From positions 352,849 through 416,848 of the forward strand of contig NZ_QOVA01000003.1 in assembly GCF_003332275.1 (NCBI RefSeq): a stretch of DNA of 64,000 bases. The letters are read 5' to 3'. A program made the position numbers and the translations under genes. Below the pieces are notes generated by a model. It was not told the origin of the DNA, ran no database searches, and saw only the letters and a list, made by a program, of their open reading frames with translations. Positions 10,936 to 19,926 of this stretch are shown piece by piece. The first letter of the stretch is position 1; the number at the start of each line of letters is the position of its first letter. This stretch comes from Edaphovirga cremea. Its GTDB lineage: Bacteria > Pseudomonadota > Gammaproteobacteria > Enterobacterales > Enterobacteriaceae.

Positions 10936-11790
10936 ATGACGCTGTTTACGTTATTGCTGGTTTTAGCCTGGGAACGCCTGTTCAAGCTAGGAGATCACTG
11001 GCAACTGGATCACCGTTTTGAAGTGGTATTCAGTCGGGGGCATAGCGCCTCGTTCTCCCGCACGCTGCTGATGACAGTGGTTTGGATGGCCATTGTCTGG
11101 GGGGTGTTGTGGGTCGTACACGGCCTGTTTTTCGGCGTTTTGCAGTTATTGATGTGGGTCGTTATCTGCTTGCTCTGCGTTGGTGCGGGCAGCATACGTC
11201 GACATTACCGCGCCTATCTCAAGGCGGCGCGGCAGGGCGATCGCCAGGCCAGCGATCAATTATCGGAAGAGCTGGCACTCATCCATGGTTTGCCGGTGGA
11301 ATGCACCGAAGAGCAACGGCTGCGTGAGTTGCAGAACGCATTGCTGTGGATTAACTTTCGTTACTATCTGGCCCCGCTGTTCTGGTTCGTCGTCTGTGGA
11401 TTTTACGGTCCGATCGCGTTGGCGGGTTACGCGTTTCTGCGCGCTTACCAAACCTGGCTGGCGAGGCATGCAACGCCCCTGATTCGCTCGCAGTCTGGAA
11501 TCGACGCCATTTTGCATCTGCTGGATTGGATTCCGGTTCGGCTGGTGGGTGTGGCCTATGCGCTAATTGGTCACGGCGAGCGCGCACTTCCTGCCTGGTT
11601 TGCCTCCTTGGCCGATCGCCATACGCCGCAATATCAGGTGCTGACACGTCTGGCACAGTTCTCATTATCGCGGGAGCCGCATCTCGACGCAGTACAAACG
11701 CCGCGTGCTGCGGTCGCGCTGGCCAAAAAAGTGACCATGATTATTCTGGTGGTGGTGGCGATCCTCACCATCTATGGTACGCTGATTTAA
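10936..11790 (+). CDS. ampE: AmpE inner membrane protein
   Basis: The 284-residue protein has hydrophobic segments near residues 1-15, 40-75, 145-175 and the extreme C-terminus, matching AmpE in length and sequence style ([19 protein letters not shown]). Its exact role is unknown; it is co-transcribed with ampD and has been proposed to sense or transduce a cell wall or beta-lactam signal. It is 76 bases after ampD and is followed by a strong terminator. Confidence 0.94.
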   Translation: MTLFTLLLVLAWERLFKLGDHWQLDHRFEVVFSRGHSASFSRTLLMTVVWMAIVWGVLWVVHGLFFGVLQLLMWVVICLLCVGAGSIRRHYRAYLKAARQGDRQASDQLSEELALIHGLPVECTEEQRLRELQNALLWINFRYYLAPLFWFVVCGFYGPIALAGYAFLRAYQTWLARHATPLIRSQSGIDAILHLLDWIPVRLVGVAYALIGHGERALPAWFASLADRHTPQYQVLTRLAQFSLSREPHLDAVQTPRAAVALAKKVTMIILVVVAILTIYGTLI

Positions 11791-11820
11791 CTACCGAATC
11801 AGTCTTGGTGGATGCAACTG

Positions 11821-11860
11821 AAAAGAGCCGGGTTCCCATGGGAATGACGGCTCTTTTTTT
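11821..11860 (+). terminator. Terminator of ampD-ampE
   Basis: AAAAGAGCCG and CGGCTCTTTT form a 10-bp perfect stem (18-nt loop containing a smaller palindrome) and run into T residues. It lies 30 bases after ampE. Confidence 0.88.
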
Positions 11861-12021
11861 GTTTACGGTTTGCTGATTTCAGAATGTTTTACAGTGCATC
11901 AATAGGTGCTTCACTCAATACAGCACGACTCTCCATCGACTACTCTCCATGATTGATAAGAATTGCTTTGAGAAGAAAGCATTGCTGCATTGAAAGGGAG
12001 TAAGAATTATTTGTTTGATTT

Positions 12022-12055
12022 TAAAAGAATAAACCCGGATTTTAGTCCGGGTTTA
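12022..12055 (-). terminator. Terminator of aroP
   Basis: TAAACCCGGA and TCCGGGTTTA form a 10-bp perfect stem with a 6-base loop. On the minus strand it is followed by TTCTTTTAAAA, so it best fits termination of aroP. The rest of the 314-bp convergent gap between ampE and aroP (11791-12104) holds no gene that I can support. Confidence 0.75.
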
Positions 12056-12104
12056 GATAAGTTATCATCGATAGGTAAATGATTTTTCGCGCAAAACTGT
12101 CCGT

Positions 12105-13460
12105 TTATGCGGTTTTTTTATGGGTAAACATATAACCAATACCCAATATCACGATCCAGACGGGGATCAGTAGCACAGAAATCTGGATACCGGGTGTCAG
12201 ATACATGATGACCAGAATACCCGCCATGAATGACAGGCACAAATAGTTGCTGAAAGGATACCAGAACGCTTTGAATTTGGGTTCGATACCCTCACGGCGT
12301 TTTGCTGCACGGAAACGCAGATGGGCCAAACTGATCATCGCCCAGTTAATCACCAGCGCAGATACCACCAAAGCCATCAGCAGTTCAAAGGCCTTGCCTG
12401 GCATCACATAGTTGATCACCACACAAAGTGCTGTTGCCAGAGCGGAAAACGCGATGGCAACCATAGGGACACCGCGACGATCTACTTTCAGCAACGCTTT
12501 TGGGCCGTTGCCTTGTTTTGCCAGTCCAAACAACATGCGGCTGTTGCAGTAAACGCAACTGTTATAGACAGACAGCGCTGCCGTCAATACCACGATATTG
12601 AGGATGGTGGCGACGAGATTACTGTCCAGCGCATGGAAAATCAGCACGAATGGGCTTCCGCCCTCAACAACTTTGCCCCACGGGTAGAGTGACAGCAGAA
12701 TTGCCAGTGAACCAATGTAGAAAATCAGGATACGGTAGATGACCTGATTGGTGGCTTTAGGGATGCTGTACTCTGGATTATCGGCTTCTGCCGCCGTGAT
12801 GCCGACCAGTTCGAGGCCGCCGAAGGAGAACATGATAACCGCCATCGCCATGACCAGGCCGGTGATTCCGTTCGGGAAGAAGCCACCCTGCGCCCAAAGG
12901 TTGGTGACTGACGCTTCAGGGCCACCTTGTCCACTGGCCAGTAACCACGCACCGAATACGATCATGCCGATGATGGCGACGACTTTAATGATGGCAAACC
13001 AGAATTCCATCTCACCATAAACTCTGACGTTTGCCATGTTTATGGCATTAATGGCGACGAAGAAAATGGCTGCCGAGACCCAGGTTGGGATATCTGGCCA
13101 CCAGTATTGAACGTAAATTCCCACGGCCGTCAATTCCGCCATGGCAACCAGCACATACAGCACCCAATAGTTCCAACCAGAAGCAAAGCCGGCAAAGTCA
13201 CCCCAGTATTTATAGGCAAAATGGCTGAACGACCCGGCTACCGGTTCCTCAACGACCATTTCACCCAACTGGCGCATAATGAGAAATGCGATAAAACCAC
13301 CGATTGCGTAACCTAACAGAACGGACGGTCCTGCCATTTTTATCGTCTGCGCAATCCCGAGAAAAAGCCCGGTTCCTATCGCGCCACCGAGGGCGATAAG
13401 CTGAATATGGCGGTTCTTTAGCCCGCGCTTTAGCTCCGCACTTTTTGTTTGACCATCCAT
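12105..13460 (-). CDS. aroP: AroP general aromatic amino acid permease
   Basis: Proton-driven inner membrane importer of Phe, Tyr and Trp in the amino acid-polyamine-organocation family. The 451-residue protein starts with the family hallmark LKRGLKNRHIQLIALGGAIG and shows about 12 hydrophobic segments. EFWFAIIKV and GLELVGITAAEADNPE are typical blocks. It is divergent from pdhR, as in E. coli. Related PheP and other aromatic permeases are alternatives, but position favours AroP. I did not find an unmistakable TyrR box upstream. Confidence 0.93.
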   Translation of the reverse strand: MDGQTKSAELKRGLKNRHIQLIALGGAIGTGLFLGIAQTIKMAGPSVLLGYAIGGFIAFLIMRQLGEMVVEEPVAGSFSHFAYKYWGDFAGFASGWNYWVLYVLVAMAELTAVGIYVQYWWPDIPTWVSAAIFFVAINAINMANVRVYGEMEFWFAIIKVVAIIGMIVFGAWLLASGQGGPEASVTNLWAQGGFFPNGITGLVMAMAVIMFSFGGLELVGITAAEADNPEYSIPKATNQVIYRILIFYIGSLAILLSLYPWGKVVEGGSPFVLIFHALDSNLVATILNIVVLTAALSVYNSCVYCNSRMLFGLAKQGNGPKALLKVDRRGVPMVAIAFSALATALCVVINYVMPGKAFELLMALVVSALVINWAMISLAHLRFRAAKRREGIEPKFKAFWYPFSNYLCLSFMAGILVIMYLTPGIQISVLLIPVWIVILGIGYMFTHKKTA

Positions 13461-13608
13461 TTACTGATCCTCTGTCGTGGAGCAAAACACCTTGATTGCT
13501 GACAAAATAGCCAGATGTAAGGTGATAATTACAGGATTTGTATTAGTTTCTTTACGGTTTTAGTTTGGCGAAATAAGCGTGCCTGCTACCGCTGCGGCCA
13601 GAATAGTG

Positions 13609-13731
13609 TTAAGCGGGGAAGTTTGCACCTTGTTTATGAAAGGAATTGCTTAACAAGTAAGCAATTAATGCGGTTATCGGGAAAAATGTGATCAGACTGG
13701 AAAGCCGCAGGAAAAGACAAGCGGCAAACAT
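13609..13731 (-). CDS. Candidate 40-residue single-pass membrane protein
   Basis: In the 664-bp aroP-pdhR gap, a minus-strand frame of 40 codons starts at an ATG 7 bases after a good ribosome binding site (GGAAGGA). It encodes a mostly hydrophobic stretch (LSSLITFFPITALIAYLL) ending in a polar tail, which fits one membrane helix. The frame also contains a perfect 9-bp inverted repeat (13644-13666). I recognise no homologue. It could be a real small membrane protein or chance; the ribosome binding site is the main argument for it. Confidence 0.35.
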   Translation of the reverse strand: MFAACLFLRLSSLITFFPITALIAYLLSNSFHKQGANFPA

Positions 13732-13938
13732 TTTGATCCTTCCCATAAAATCTGTGCAATTCCCCAAAGGTCTGACCTGTTGGCAAGCGATCTGTAAATA
13801 AGTCTTTTGACGATTATTCAATCTGTGTGAATACAAAACTTATTAATATGAATTGTTATTCATTTATTCATTAAGTTGATCGCTTCAGCCTGTCTTTTTA
13901 TACGTTTCAATAAAGTTAAAACCTGAACCTGTCATGAA

Positions 13939-13951
13939 ATGGTAATACCAA
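13939..13951. promoter_or_regulatory. Possible secondary PdhR-like half-perfect site
   Basis: TGGTAATACCA matches the central TGGTnnnACCA of the PdhR operator but lacks the outer A/T positions. It lies 139 bases upstream of the perfect box, so it could allow cooperative binding or control of aroP-side transcription, or be chance. Confidence 0.35.
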
Positions 13952-14032
13952 CGTACGGTTATCACCTTGCAATAAAGGCACTGTGCATTTGTTAAAATGT
14001 GCGGGGTTTAATGATTTACGTCATGGCTGATA

Positions 14033-14061
14033 TGGACAGAAGGTGAATACTTTGTTACTTT
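14033..14061 (+). promoter_or_regulatory. Promoter of the pdhR-aceEF-lpd operon
   Basis: TGGACA and TACTTT are 17 bases apart. A transcript start near 14068 would put the PdhR operator at about +11 to +27, which is where it lies in E. coli. The good agreement in spacing supports the call. Confidence 0.6.
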
Positions 14062-14077
14062 ACCGTCACGTTTTTGA

Positions 14078-14094
14078 AATTGGTATTACCAATT
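14078..14094. promoter_or_regulatory. PdhR operator
   Basis: AATTGGTATTACCAATT is a perfect 17-bp palindrome identical to the known PdhR consensus (AATTGGTnnnACCAATT). It lies just downstream of the predicted promoter and 30 bases before the pdhR start, so PdhR should repress its own operon and be released by pyruvate. Confidence 0.93.
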
Positions 14095-14124
14095 GACTCC
14101 GGGCTAATCGCAGAGAAGACTTTC

Positions 14125-14889
14125 ATGGCCTACAGCAAAATCCGTCAGCCAAAATTATCAGATGTGATTGAGCAGCAACTGGAGTATCTGATCCTTGAAG
14201 GCACCTTGCGTCCAGGTGAAAAATTACCCCCGGAGCGTGAGTTGGCGAAACAGTTCGATGTTTCGCGACCTTCTCTGAGAGAGGCTATCCAGCGTCTGGA
14301 GGCTAAAGGGCTGCTCCTGCGCCGTCAGGGGGGAGGCACTTTTGTTCAGAACAACCTGTGGCAGAGTTTCAGCGATCCCTTGGCAGAGCTCCTGGCCGAT
14401 CATCCCGAATCACAATTCGACTTGTTAGAAACCCGCCATGCCCTTGAAGGCATCGCTGCCTATTATGCCGCGTTACGGGGCACAGACGAAGATTTGGCAC
14501 GCATACGCGATTGTCACCTGGTGATTCAAACAGCCCAGGACAGCGGTGATTTGGATGCCGAAGCCGATGCGGTCATGCAGTATCAGATAGCGGTCACAGA
14601 AGCAGCGCACAATGTGGTGTTGTTACACCTCTTACGCTGCATGGGACCTATGCTTGAACAAAACGTGAAACAGAATTTTGAATTGCTCTACTCGCGCCGT
14701 GAAATGTTGGCAAAAGTGAGCGACCATCGCGCCGGGATTTTTGAGGCGATTGTGGCACGCGAGCCGGAAAAAGCCCGCGAAGCCTCACACCGTCACTTGG
14801 CGTTTATTGAGGAAATTTTGCTGGACCTCAGTAGGGAACACAGCCGTCGCGAACGTTCGCTGCGGCGTCTCCAGCAACGCAAGGATTAA
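14125..14889 (+). CDS. pdhR: PdhR pyruvate-sensing transcriptional repressor
   Basis: GntR/FadR-family regulator. The 254-residue product has an N-terminal winged helix (about residues 9-75; [20 protein letters not shown] is the recognition region) and a C-terminal all-helical FCD effector domain that binds pyruvate. The start at 14125 gives [13 protein letters not shown], the family N-terminus; a frame open from 14074 would begin inside the operator. It heads the pdhR-aceE-aceF-lpd operon that it controls. Confidence 0.97.
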   Translation: MAYSKIRQPKLSDVIEQQLEYLILEGTLRPGEKLPPERELAKQFDVSRPSLREAIQRLEAKGLLLRRQGGGTFVQNNLWQSFSDPLAELLADHPESQFDLLETRHALEGIAAYYAALRGTDEDLARIRDCHLVIQTAQDSGDLDAEADAVMQYQIAVTEAAHNVVLLHLLRCMGPMLEQNVKQNFELLYSRREMLAKVSDHRAGIFEAIVAREPEKAREASHRHLAFIEEILLDLSREHSRRERSLRRLQQRKD

Positions 14890-14971
14890 AAACGGATCAC
14901 GGAGCCAGGGCTCTGGGCTTTCGTTTTAAGCTCTACTTTTACGAGCTGAATAGCGGCAACTAAACTGACGG

Positions 14972-15030
14972 GCCTGTCTTCGTGTGCTTTGTTCCTGGGG
15001 CGTTACCGGGCAGAACACAGGAAGACAGGC
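14972..15030 (+). other. Long imperfect hairpin in the pdhR-aceE intergenic leader
   Basis: GCCTGTCTTCGTGTG (14972-14986) pairs with CACAGGAAGACAGGC (15016-15030) at 14 of 15 positions, and an inner CCTGG/CCGGG pairing extends it. There is no T run, so it is not a standard terminator. It ends 41 bases before aceE and could be an RNA processing or stability structure separating pdhR from aceEF mRNA. Confidence 0.6.
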
Positions 15031-15071
15031 TCCAATAAATTAACTTATTAGAGAAGATAAGGAATACCACC

Positions 15072-17735
15072 ATGTCAGATCGTTTAAATAATGACGTGGA
15101 TCCGATCGAAACCCGCGACTGGCTGCAGGCGATCGAATCGGTCATCCGTGAAGAGGGTGTTGAGCGCGCTCAGTTCCTGATTGATCAGGTTCTTGGCGAA
15201 GCCCGCAAAGGTGGCGTCAGTGTTGCAGCAGGTGCAGCAGCACGTAACTACGTTAACACCATCGCAGTGGAAGACGAGCCGGAGTACCCGGGCAACCTGG
15301 ATCTGGAGCGTCGCATTCGTTCGGTTATCCGCTGGAATGCCGTGATGACCGTGCTGCGCGCGTCTAAAAAAGATCTGGATCTGGGTGGCCACATGGCATC
15401 TTTCCAATCTTCCGCGACGTTCTATGAAGTGTGTTTCAACCACTTCTTCCGTGCGCGCAATGATAAAGACGGTGGCGATCTGGTTTACTTCCAGGGTCAT
15501 ATCTCTCCGGGCGTGTATGCCCGTGCTTTCCTTGAAGGTCGTTTGACCGAAGACCAGATGAATAACTTCCGTCAGGAAGTTCACGGTAAAGGTCTGTCGT
15601 CTTATCCGCACCCGAAATTGATGCCTGAATTCTGGCAGTTCCCGACCGTTTCCATGGGTCTGGGCCCGATCAGCGCCATCTATCAGGCTAAGTTCCTGAA
15701 ATACCTGGAACACCGTGGTCTGAAAGATACCTCAGCACAGACCGTTTACGCGTTCCTGGGTGATGGTGAAATGGATGAGCCAGAATCCAAAGGGGCGATC
15801 ACCATCGCTACCCGTGAGAAGCTGGACAACCTGGTCTTCGTCATCAACTGTAACCTGCAACGTCTGGATGGCCCGGTCACCGGTAACGGCAAGATCATCA
15901 ACGAACTGGAAGGCATCTTCAGCGGCGCCGGTTGGAATGTGATTAAGGTGATCTGGGGCAGTCGTTGGGATGAACTGCTGCGTAAAGACACCAGCGGTAA
16001 ACTGATCCAACTGATGAATGAAACCGTCGACGGTGACTATCAGACGTTCAAATCGAAAAATGGCGCGTATGTTCGTGAGCACTTCTTCGGTAAATTCCCA
16101 GAAACCGCTGCACTGGTCAAAGACCTCAGCGACGATGACATCTGGGCATTGAACCGTGGCGGTCACGATCCGAAGAAAGTCTTTGCTGCACTGAAAAAAG
16201 CGCAGGACACCAAAGGCCAGCCAACCGTTATCCTGGCGCACACCATCAAGGGTTACGGCATGGGTGTCACCGCGGAAGGCATGAACATTGCCCACCAGGT
16301 GAAGAAAATGAACATGGACGGCGTGCGTTACTTCCGCGATCGTTTCAATGTTCCAGTCGCTGATGACGCGGTTGAAAAACTGCCGTACATCACCTTCGAA
16401 GAAGGTTCCGAAGAGCACAAATACCTGCATGAACGCCGCAAAGCGCTCAAAGGTTATCTGCCGACCCGCCTGAAGTCTTTCACTCAGGAACTGGAACTGC
16501 CAAAACTGGAAGATTTCTCCCAGTTGCTGGAAGAACAGAAGAAAGAAATTTCCACCACTATCGCTTTCGTGCGTGTGCTGAACGTCATGCTGAAGAATGA
16601 GTCGATCAAGGATCGCCTGGTTCCAATCATTGCTGACGAAGCGCGTACTTTCGGTATGGAAGGTCTTTTCCGTCAAATTGGTATCTACAGCCCGAACGGC
16701 CAGCAATATACGCCGCAGGACCGTGAGCAGGTTGCTTACTACAAAGAAGACGAAAAAGGTCAGATTCTGCAAGAAGGGATCAACGAACTGGGTGCCGCCT
16801 CTTCCTGGCTGGCCGCAGCGACCTCTTATAGCACCAACGATTTGCCAATGATTCCGTTCTACATCTACTACTCGATGTTCGGTTTCCAACGTATTGGCGA
16901 TTTGTGCTGGGCAGCGGGCGACCAACAGGCGCGTGGCTTCCTGATCGGCGGCACGTCCGGTCGTACCACCCTGAACGGTGAAGGTCTGCAGCATGAAGAT
17001 GGTCACAGCCATATCCAGTCACTGACCATTCCAAACTGTATTTCTTACGATCCAGCCTATGCCTATGAAGTTGCTGTCATTATGCATGATGGTCTGGAGC
17101 GTATGTACGGCAAGGCGCAGGAAAATATCTACTACTACCTGACCACACTGAACGAAAACTACCATATGCCAGCCATGCCGGAAGGCGCTGAAGAAGGTAT
17201 CCGCAAAGGTATTTACAAGCTGGAAACCATCGAAGGCAGCAAAGGTAAGGTTCAACTGCTGGGCTCGGGTTCTATCCTGCGCCACGTCCGTGAAGCGGCT
17301 GAAATCCTGGCGAAGGATTACGGTGTCGGTTCTGACGTTTACAGTGTGACCTCGTTCACCGAACTGGCGCGTGATGGCCAGGACTGCGAGCGCTGGAACA
17401 TGTTGCACCCAAGCGAAGAGCCACGCGTACCGTACGTCGCGCAAGTGATGAACGACGCACCGGCAGTCGCGTCTACCGACTACATGAAGTTGTTCGCTGA
17501 GCAAATCCGTAACTTCATCCCGGCGAGCGATTTCCGTGTTCTGGGTACTGACGGTTTTGGTCGTTCAGACAGCCGTGAGAACCTGCGTCATCACTTCGAA
17601 GTTGATTCTTCTTATGTAGTGGTTGCGGCACTGGGTGAACTGGCTAAACGCGGTGAGATCGAGACTAAAGTAGTTGCAGAAGCAATTACCAAGTTCGGCA
17701 TCGATGCTGACAAAGTTAACCCGCGTCTGGCTTAA
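15072..17735 (+). CDS. aceE: AceE pyruvate dehydrogenase E1
   Basis: Thiamine diphosphate-dependent E1 that decarboxylates pyruvate and reductively acetylates the lipoyl groups of AceF. The 887-residue length equals E. coli AceE. The TPP-binding motif begins at GDGEMDEPES and the homodimeric E1 layout (three transketolase-like domains) is intact. Start at 15072 follows GAGAAGATAAGGA. It is 182 bases after pdhR and 15 bases before aceF. Regulation is expected through the PdhR box upstream of pdhR. Confidence 0.99.
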   Translation: MSDRLNNDVDPIETRDWLQAIESVIREEGVERAQFLIDQVLGEARKGGVSVAAGAAARNYVNTIAVEDEPEYPGNLDLERRIRSVIRWNAVMTVLRASKKDLDLGGHMASFQSSATFYEVCFNHFFRARNDKDGGDLVYFQGHISPGVYARAFLEGRLTEDQMNNFRQEVHGKGLSSYPHPKLMPEFWQFPTVSMGLGPISAIYQAKFLKYLEHRGLKDTSAQTVYAFLGDGEMDEPESKGAITIATREKLDNLVFVINCNLQRLDGPVTGNGKIINELEGIFSGAGWNVIKVIWGSRWDELLRKDTSGKLIQLMNETVDGDYQTFKSKNGAYVREHFFGKFPETAALVKDLSDDDIWALNRGGHDPKKVFAALKKAQDTKGQPTVILAHTIKGYGMGVTAEGMNIAHQVKKMNMDGVRYFRDRFNVPVADDAVEKLPYITFEEGSEEHKYLHERRKALKGYLPTRLKSFTQELELPKLEDFSQLLEEQKKEISTTIAFVRVLNVMLKNESIKDRLVPIIADEARTFGMEGLFRQIGIYSPNGQQYTPQDREQVAYYKEDEKGQILQEGINELGAASSWLAAATSYSTNDLPMIPFYIYYSMFGFQRIGDLCWAAGDQQARGFLIGGTSGRTTLNGEGLQHEDGHSHIQSLTIPNCISYDPAYAYEVAVIMHDGLERMYGKAQENIYYYLTTLNENYHMPAMPEGAEEGIRKGIYKLETIEGSKGKVQLLGSGSILRHVREAAEILAKDYGVGSDVYSVTSFTELARDGQDCERWNMLHPSEEPRVPYVAQVMNDAPAVASTDYMKLFAEQIRNFIPASDFRVLGTDGFGRSDSRENLRHHFEVDSSYVVVAALGELAKRGEIETKVVAEAITKFGIDADKVNPRLA

Positions 17736-17750
17736 GAGGGACAAAATAAA

Positions 17751-19637
17751 ATGGCTAACGAAATCAACGTACCGGACATCGGTGCAGATGAAGTGGAAGT
17801 CACCGAAATTTTGGTGAAAGTGGGCGACAAAGTTGATGTTGAACAGTCGCTGATCACCGTTGAAGGTGACAAGGCTTCCATGGAAGTTCCCTCCCCACAA
17901 GCGGGTGTGGTGAAAGAGATCAAAGTGTCTGTCGGCGACAAAGTTGAGACCGGCAAACTGATCATGGTATTCGAATCCGCCGACGCTGCACCCGCCAAGG
18001 CTGAAGAGAAACCGGCTGAGAAGAAAGCGGAAGAGAAAACTGCCGCAGCCTCAAGCGAAAGCAAAGAAGTCAACGTGCCGGATATCGGCGGTGACGAAGT
18101 CGAAGTGACCGAAGTGATGGTGAAAGTCGGCGACAAAGTTGAAGCGGAACAGCCCCTGATCACCGTTGAAGGCGACAAAGCCTCAATGGAAGTTCCGGCA
18201 CCGTTTGCAGGCACCGTGAAAGAGATCAAAATCAGTTCTGGCGACAAAGTCAGCACCGGCTCCCTGATCATGGTGTTTGAAGTTGCCGGTTCAGGTTCTT
18301 CTGCACCAGCAAAAGAAGAGAGCAAATCTGAAGCCGCCGCTCCGGCTGCCCAGGGTGGTTCTGCCAGCAAAGAAGTCAACGTGCCGGATATCGGCGGTGA
18401 TGAAGTCGAAGTGACCGACGTGATGGTGAAAGTCGGTGACAAAGTCGCTGCTGAGCAATCACTGATCACCGTTGAAGGCGACAAAGCCTCGATGGAAGTT
18501 CCGGCTCCGTTTGCGGGTACCGTGAAAGAGATCAAAATCAGTACTGGCGACAAAGTCAGCACCGGTTCCCTGATCATGGTGTTCGAAGTGGAAGGCGCTG
18601 CGCCTGCCCCGGCGAAGAAAGAAGAGTCCGCGGCGCCAGCCAAAGCTGAGCAAAAAGCGGCTGCTCCTGCTACTGCCAAGGCAGAAAGCAAAGGCGAGTT
18701 CGCTGAGAACGATGCCTATGTGCATGCGACTCCGGTCATCCGCCGTCTGGCGCGTGAGTTCGGTGTAAACCTGGCGAAAGTGAAGGGCACCGGTCGTAAA
18801 GGCCGTATCCTGCGCGAAGACGTTCAGGCTTACGTGAAAGACGCGGTTAAGCGTGCTGAAGCGCCTGCTGCTGCTGCCACCGGTGGTGGTTTGCCGGGCA
18901 TGCTGCCCTGGCCGAAAGTTGATTTCAGCAAGTTTGGTGAGATCGAAGAAGTCGAACTGGGCCGCATCCAGAAAATCTCTGGCGCCAACCTGAGTCGTAA
19001 CTGGGTGATGATCCCGCACGTTACGCAGTTTGATGAAACAGATATCACGGATGTCGAAGCTTTCCGTAAGCAGCAGAATGCTGAAGCAGAGAAGAGAAAA
19101 TCGGATGTGAAAATCACGCCGCTGGTCTTCCTGATGAAAGCTGCTGCCAAGGCGCTCGAAGAGTTCCCACGCTTCAACAGCTCAATCTCTGAAGATGGTC
19201 AGAAACTGACCCTGAAGAAATACATCAATATCGGTGTGGCAGTTGATACGCCGAACGGCTTGGTTGTTCCGGTGTTCCGCGATGTAAACAAGAAAGGTAT
19301 CGTTGAGCTTTCCCGTGAGCTGGCTGTGATCTCCAAGAAAGCGCGCGACGGCAAACTGACGGCGTCTGACATGCAGGGCGGCTGTTTCACCATTTCCAGC
19401 CTCGGTGGTATCGGCGGTACGGCGTTTACGCCAATCGTCAATGCGCCGGAAGTGGCCATTCTGGGCGTGTCCAAATCGTCCATGAAGCCAGTCTGGAACG
19501 GTAAAGAGTTTGCCCCACGTCTGATGCTGCCTCTGTCACTCTCCTTCGACCATCGTGTTATTGATGGTGCGGCGGGTGCACGTTTCGCGGCCTATATTGG
19601 CACAGTGATGTCTGATATCCGTCGTCTGGTGATGTAA
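17751..19637 (+). CDS. aceF: AceF dihydrolipoamide acetyltransferase E2, three lipoyl domains
   Basis: Core of the pyruvate dehydrogenase complex; transfers acetyl from lipoamide to CoA. The 628-residue protein has three tandem lipoyl domains, each with GDKASME; the lipoylated lysines are K41, K143 and K245, a regular spacing of 102. Ala/Pro/Glu-rich linkers separate them. An E1/E3-binding domain (about 325-360) and the catalytic domain follow, with the active-site DHRVIDGA near the C-terminus. Domains 2 and 3 are nearly identical at DNA level. It starts 15 bases after aceE. Confidence 0.99.
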   Translation: MANEINVPDIGADEVEVTEILVKVGDKVDVEQSLITVEGDKASMEVPSPQAGVVKEIKVSVGDKVETGKLIMVFESADAAPAKAEEKPAEKKAEEKTAAASSESKEVNVPDIGGDEVEVTEVMVKVGDKVEAEQPLITVEGDKASMEVPAPFAGTVKEIKISSGDKVSTGSLIMVFEVAGSGSSAPAKEESKSEAAAPAAQGGSASKEVNVPDIGGDEVEVTDVMVKVGDKVAAEQSLITVEGDKASMEVPAPFAGTVKEIKISTGDKVSTGSLIMVFEVEGAAPAPAKKEESAAPAKAEQKAAAPATAKAESKGEFAENDAYVHATPVIRRLAREFGVNLAKVKGTGRKGRILREDVQAYVKDAVKRAEAPAAAATGGGLPGMLPWPKVDFSKFGEIEEVELGRIQKISGANLSRNWVMIPHVTQFDETDITDVEAFRKQQNAEAEKRKSDVKITPLVFLMKAAAKALEEFPRFNSSISEDGQKLTLKKYINIGVAVDTPNGLVVPVFRDVNKKGIVELSRELAVISKKARDGKLTASDMQGGCFTISSLGGIGGTAFTPIVNAPEVAILGVSKSSMKPVWNGKEFAPRLMLPLSLSFDHRVIDGAAGARFAAYIGTVMSDIRRLVM

Positions 19638-19642
19638 TCGCC

Positions 19643-19670
19643 AAGGCCGGCCCATGTGGCCGGCTTTGTT
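19643..19670 (+). terminator. Hairpin after aceF
   Basis: AAG(g)CCGGCC pairs with GGCCGGCTT with one bulged base, followed by a weak TTGTTGT. It probably ends part of the aceEF transcript; some transcription may continue to lpd. The rest of the 289-bp gap to lpd should hold a separate lpd promoter, but I found only weak hexamers there. Confidence 0.6.
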
Positions 19671-19926
19671 GTAACCGTAACAGCGTTGCAACAGAACAGG
19701 CGATGAGCCGGATGCGGTATTACTGATATTTACACCGACCTTGTTGTACTTGTTACATGAGTCGACAAGGTTGTTGAGACACTCGTCACCCGAACATGCT
19801 TTTCAGAATATTAACAATTCTGTAAACTGCTCGCGGTGTAAGCGTCCCGGTGGAAAAAGGGCGTTGTCAATTTTAGAGCTACAAAAATGACGTCTGACCC
19901 GCCGGACAAACAAATATGAGGTCATG

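Noticed and set aside
11861..12021. Small RNA between ampE and aroP
   Set aside because: A short TGCTTT/AAAGCA hairpin is present but there is no promoter and terminator pair on one strand to support an RNA gene.
15732..17012. 426-codon open frame antisense to aceE
   Set aside because: Third-position constraints of the highly expressed aceE gene leave the opposite strand free of stops; no family resemblance and no ribosome binding site.
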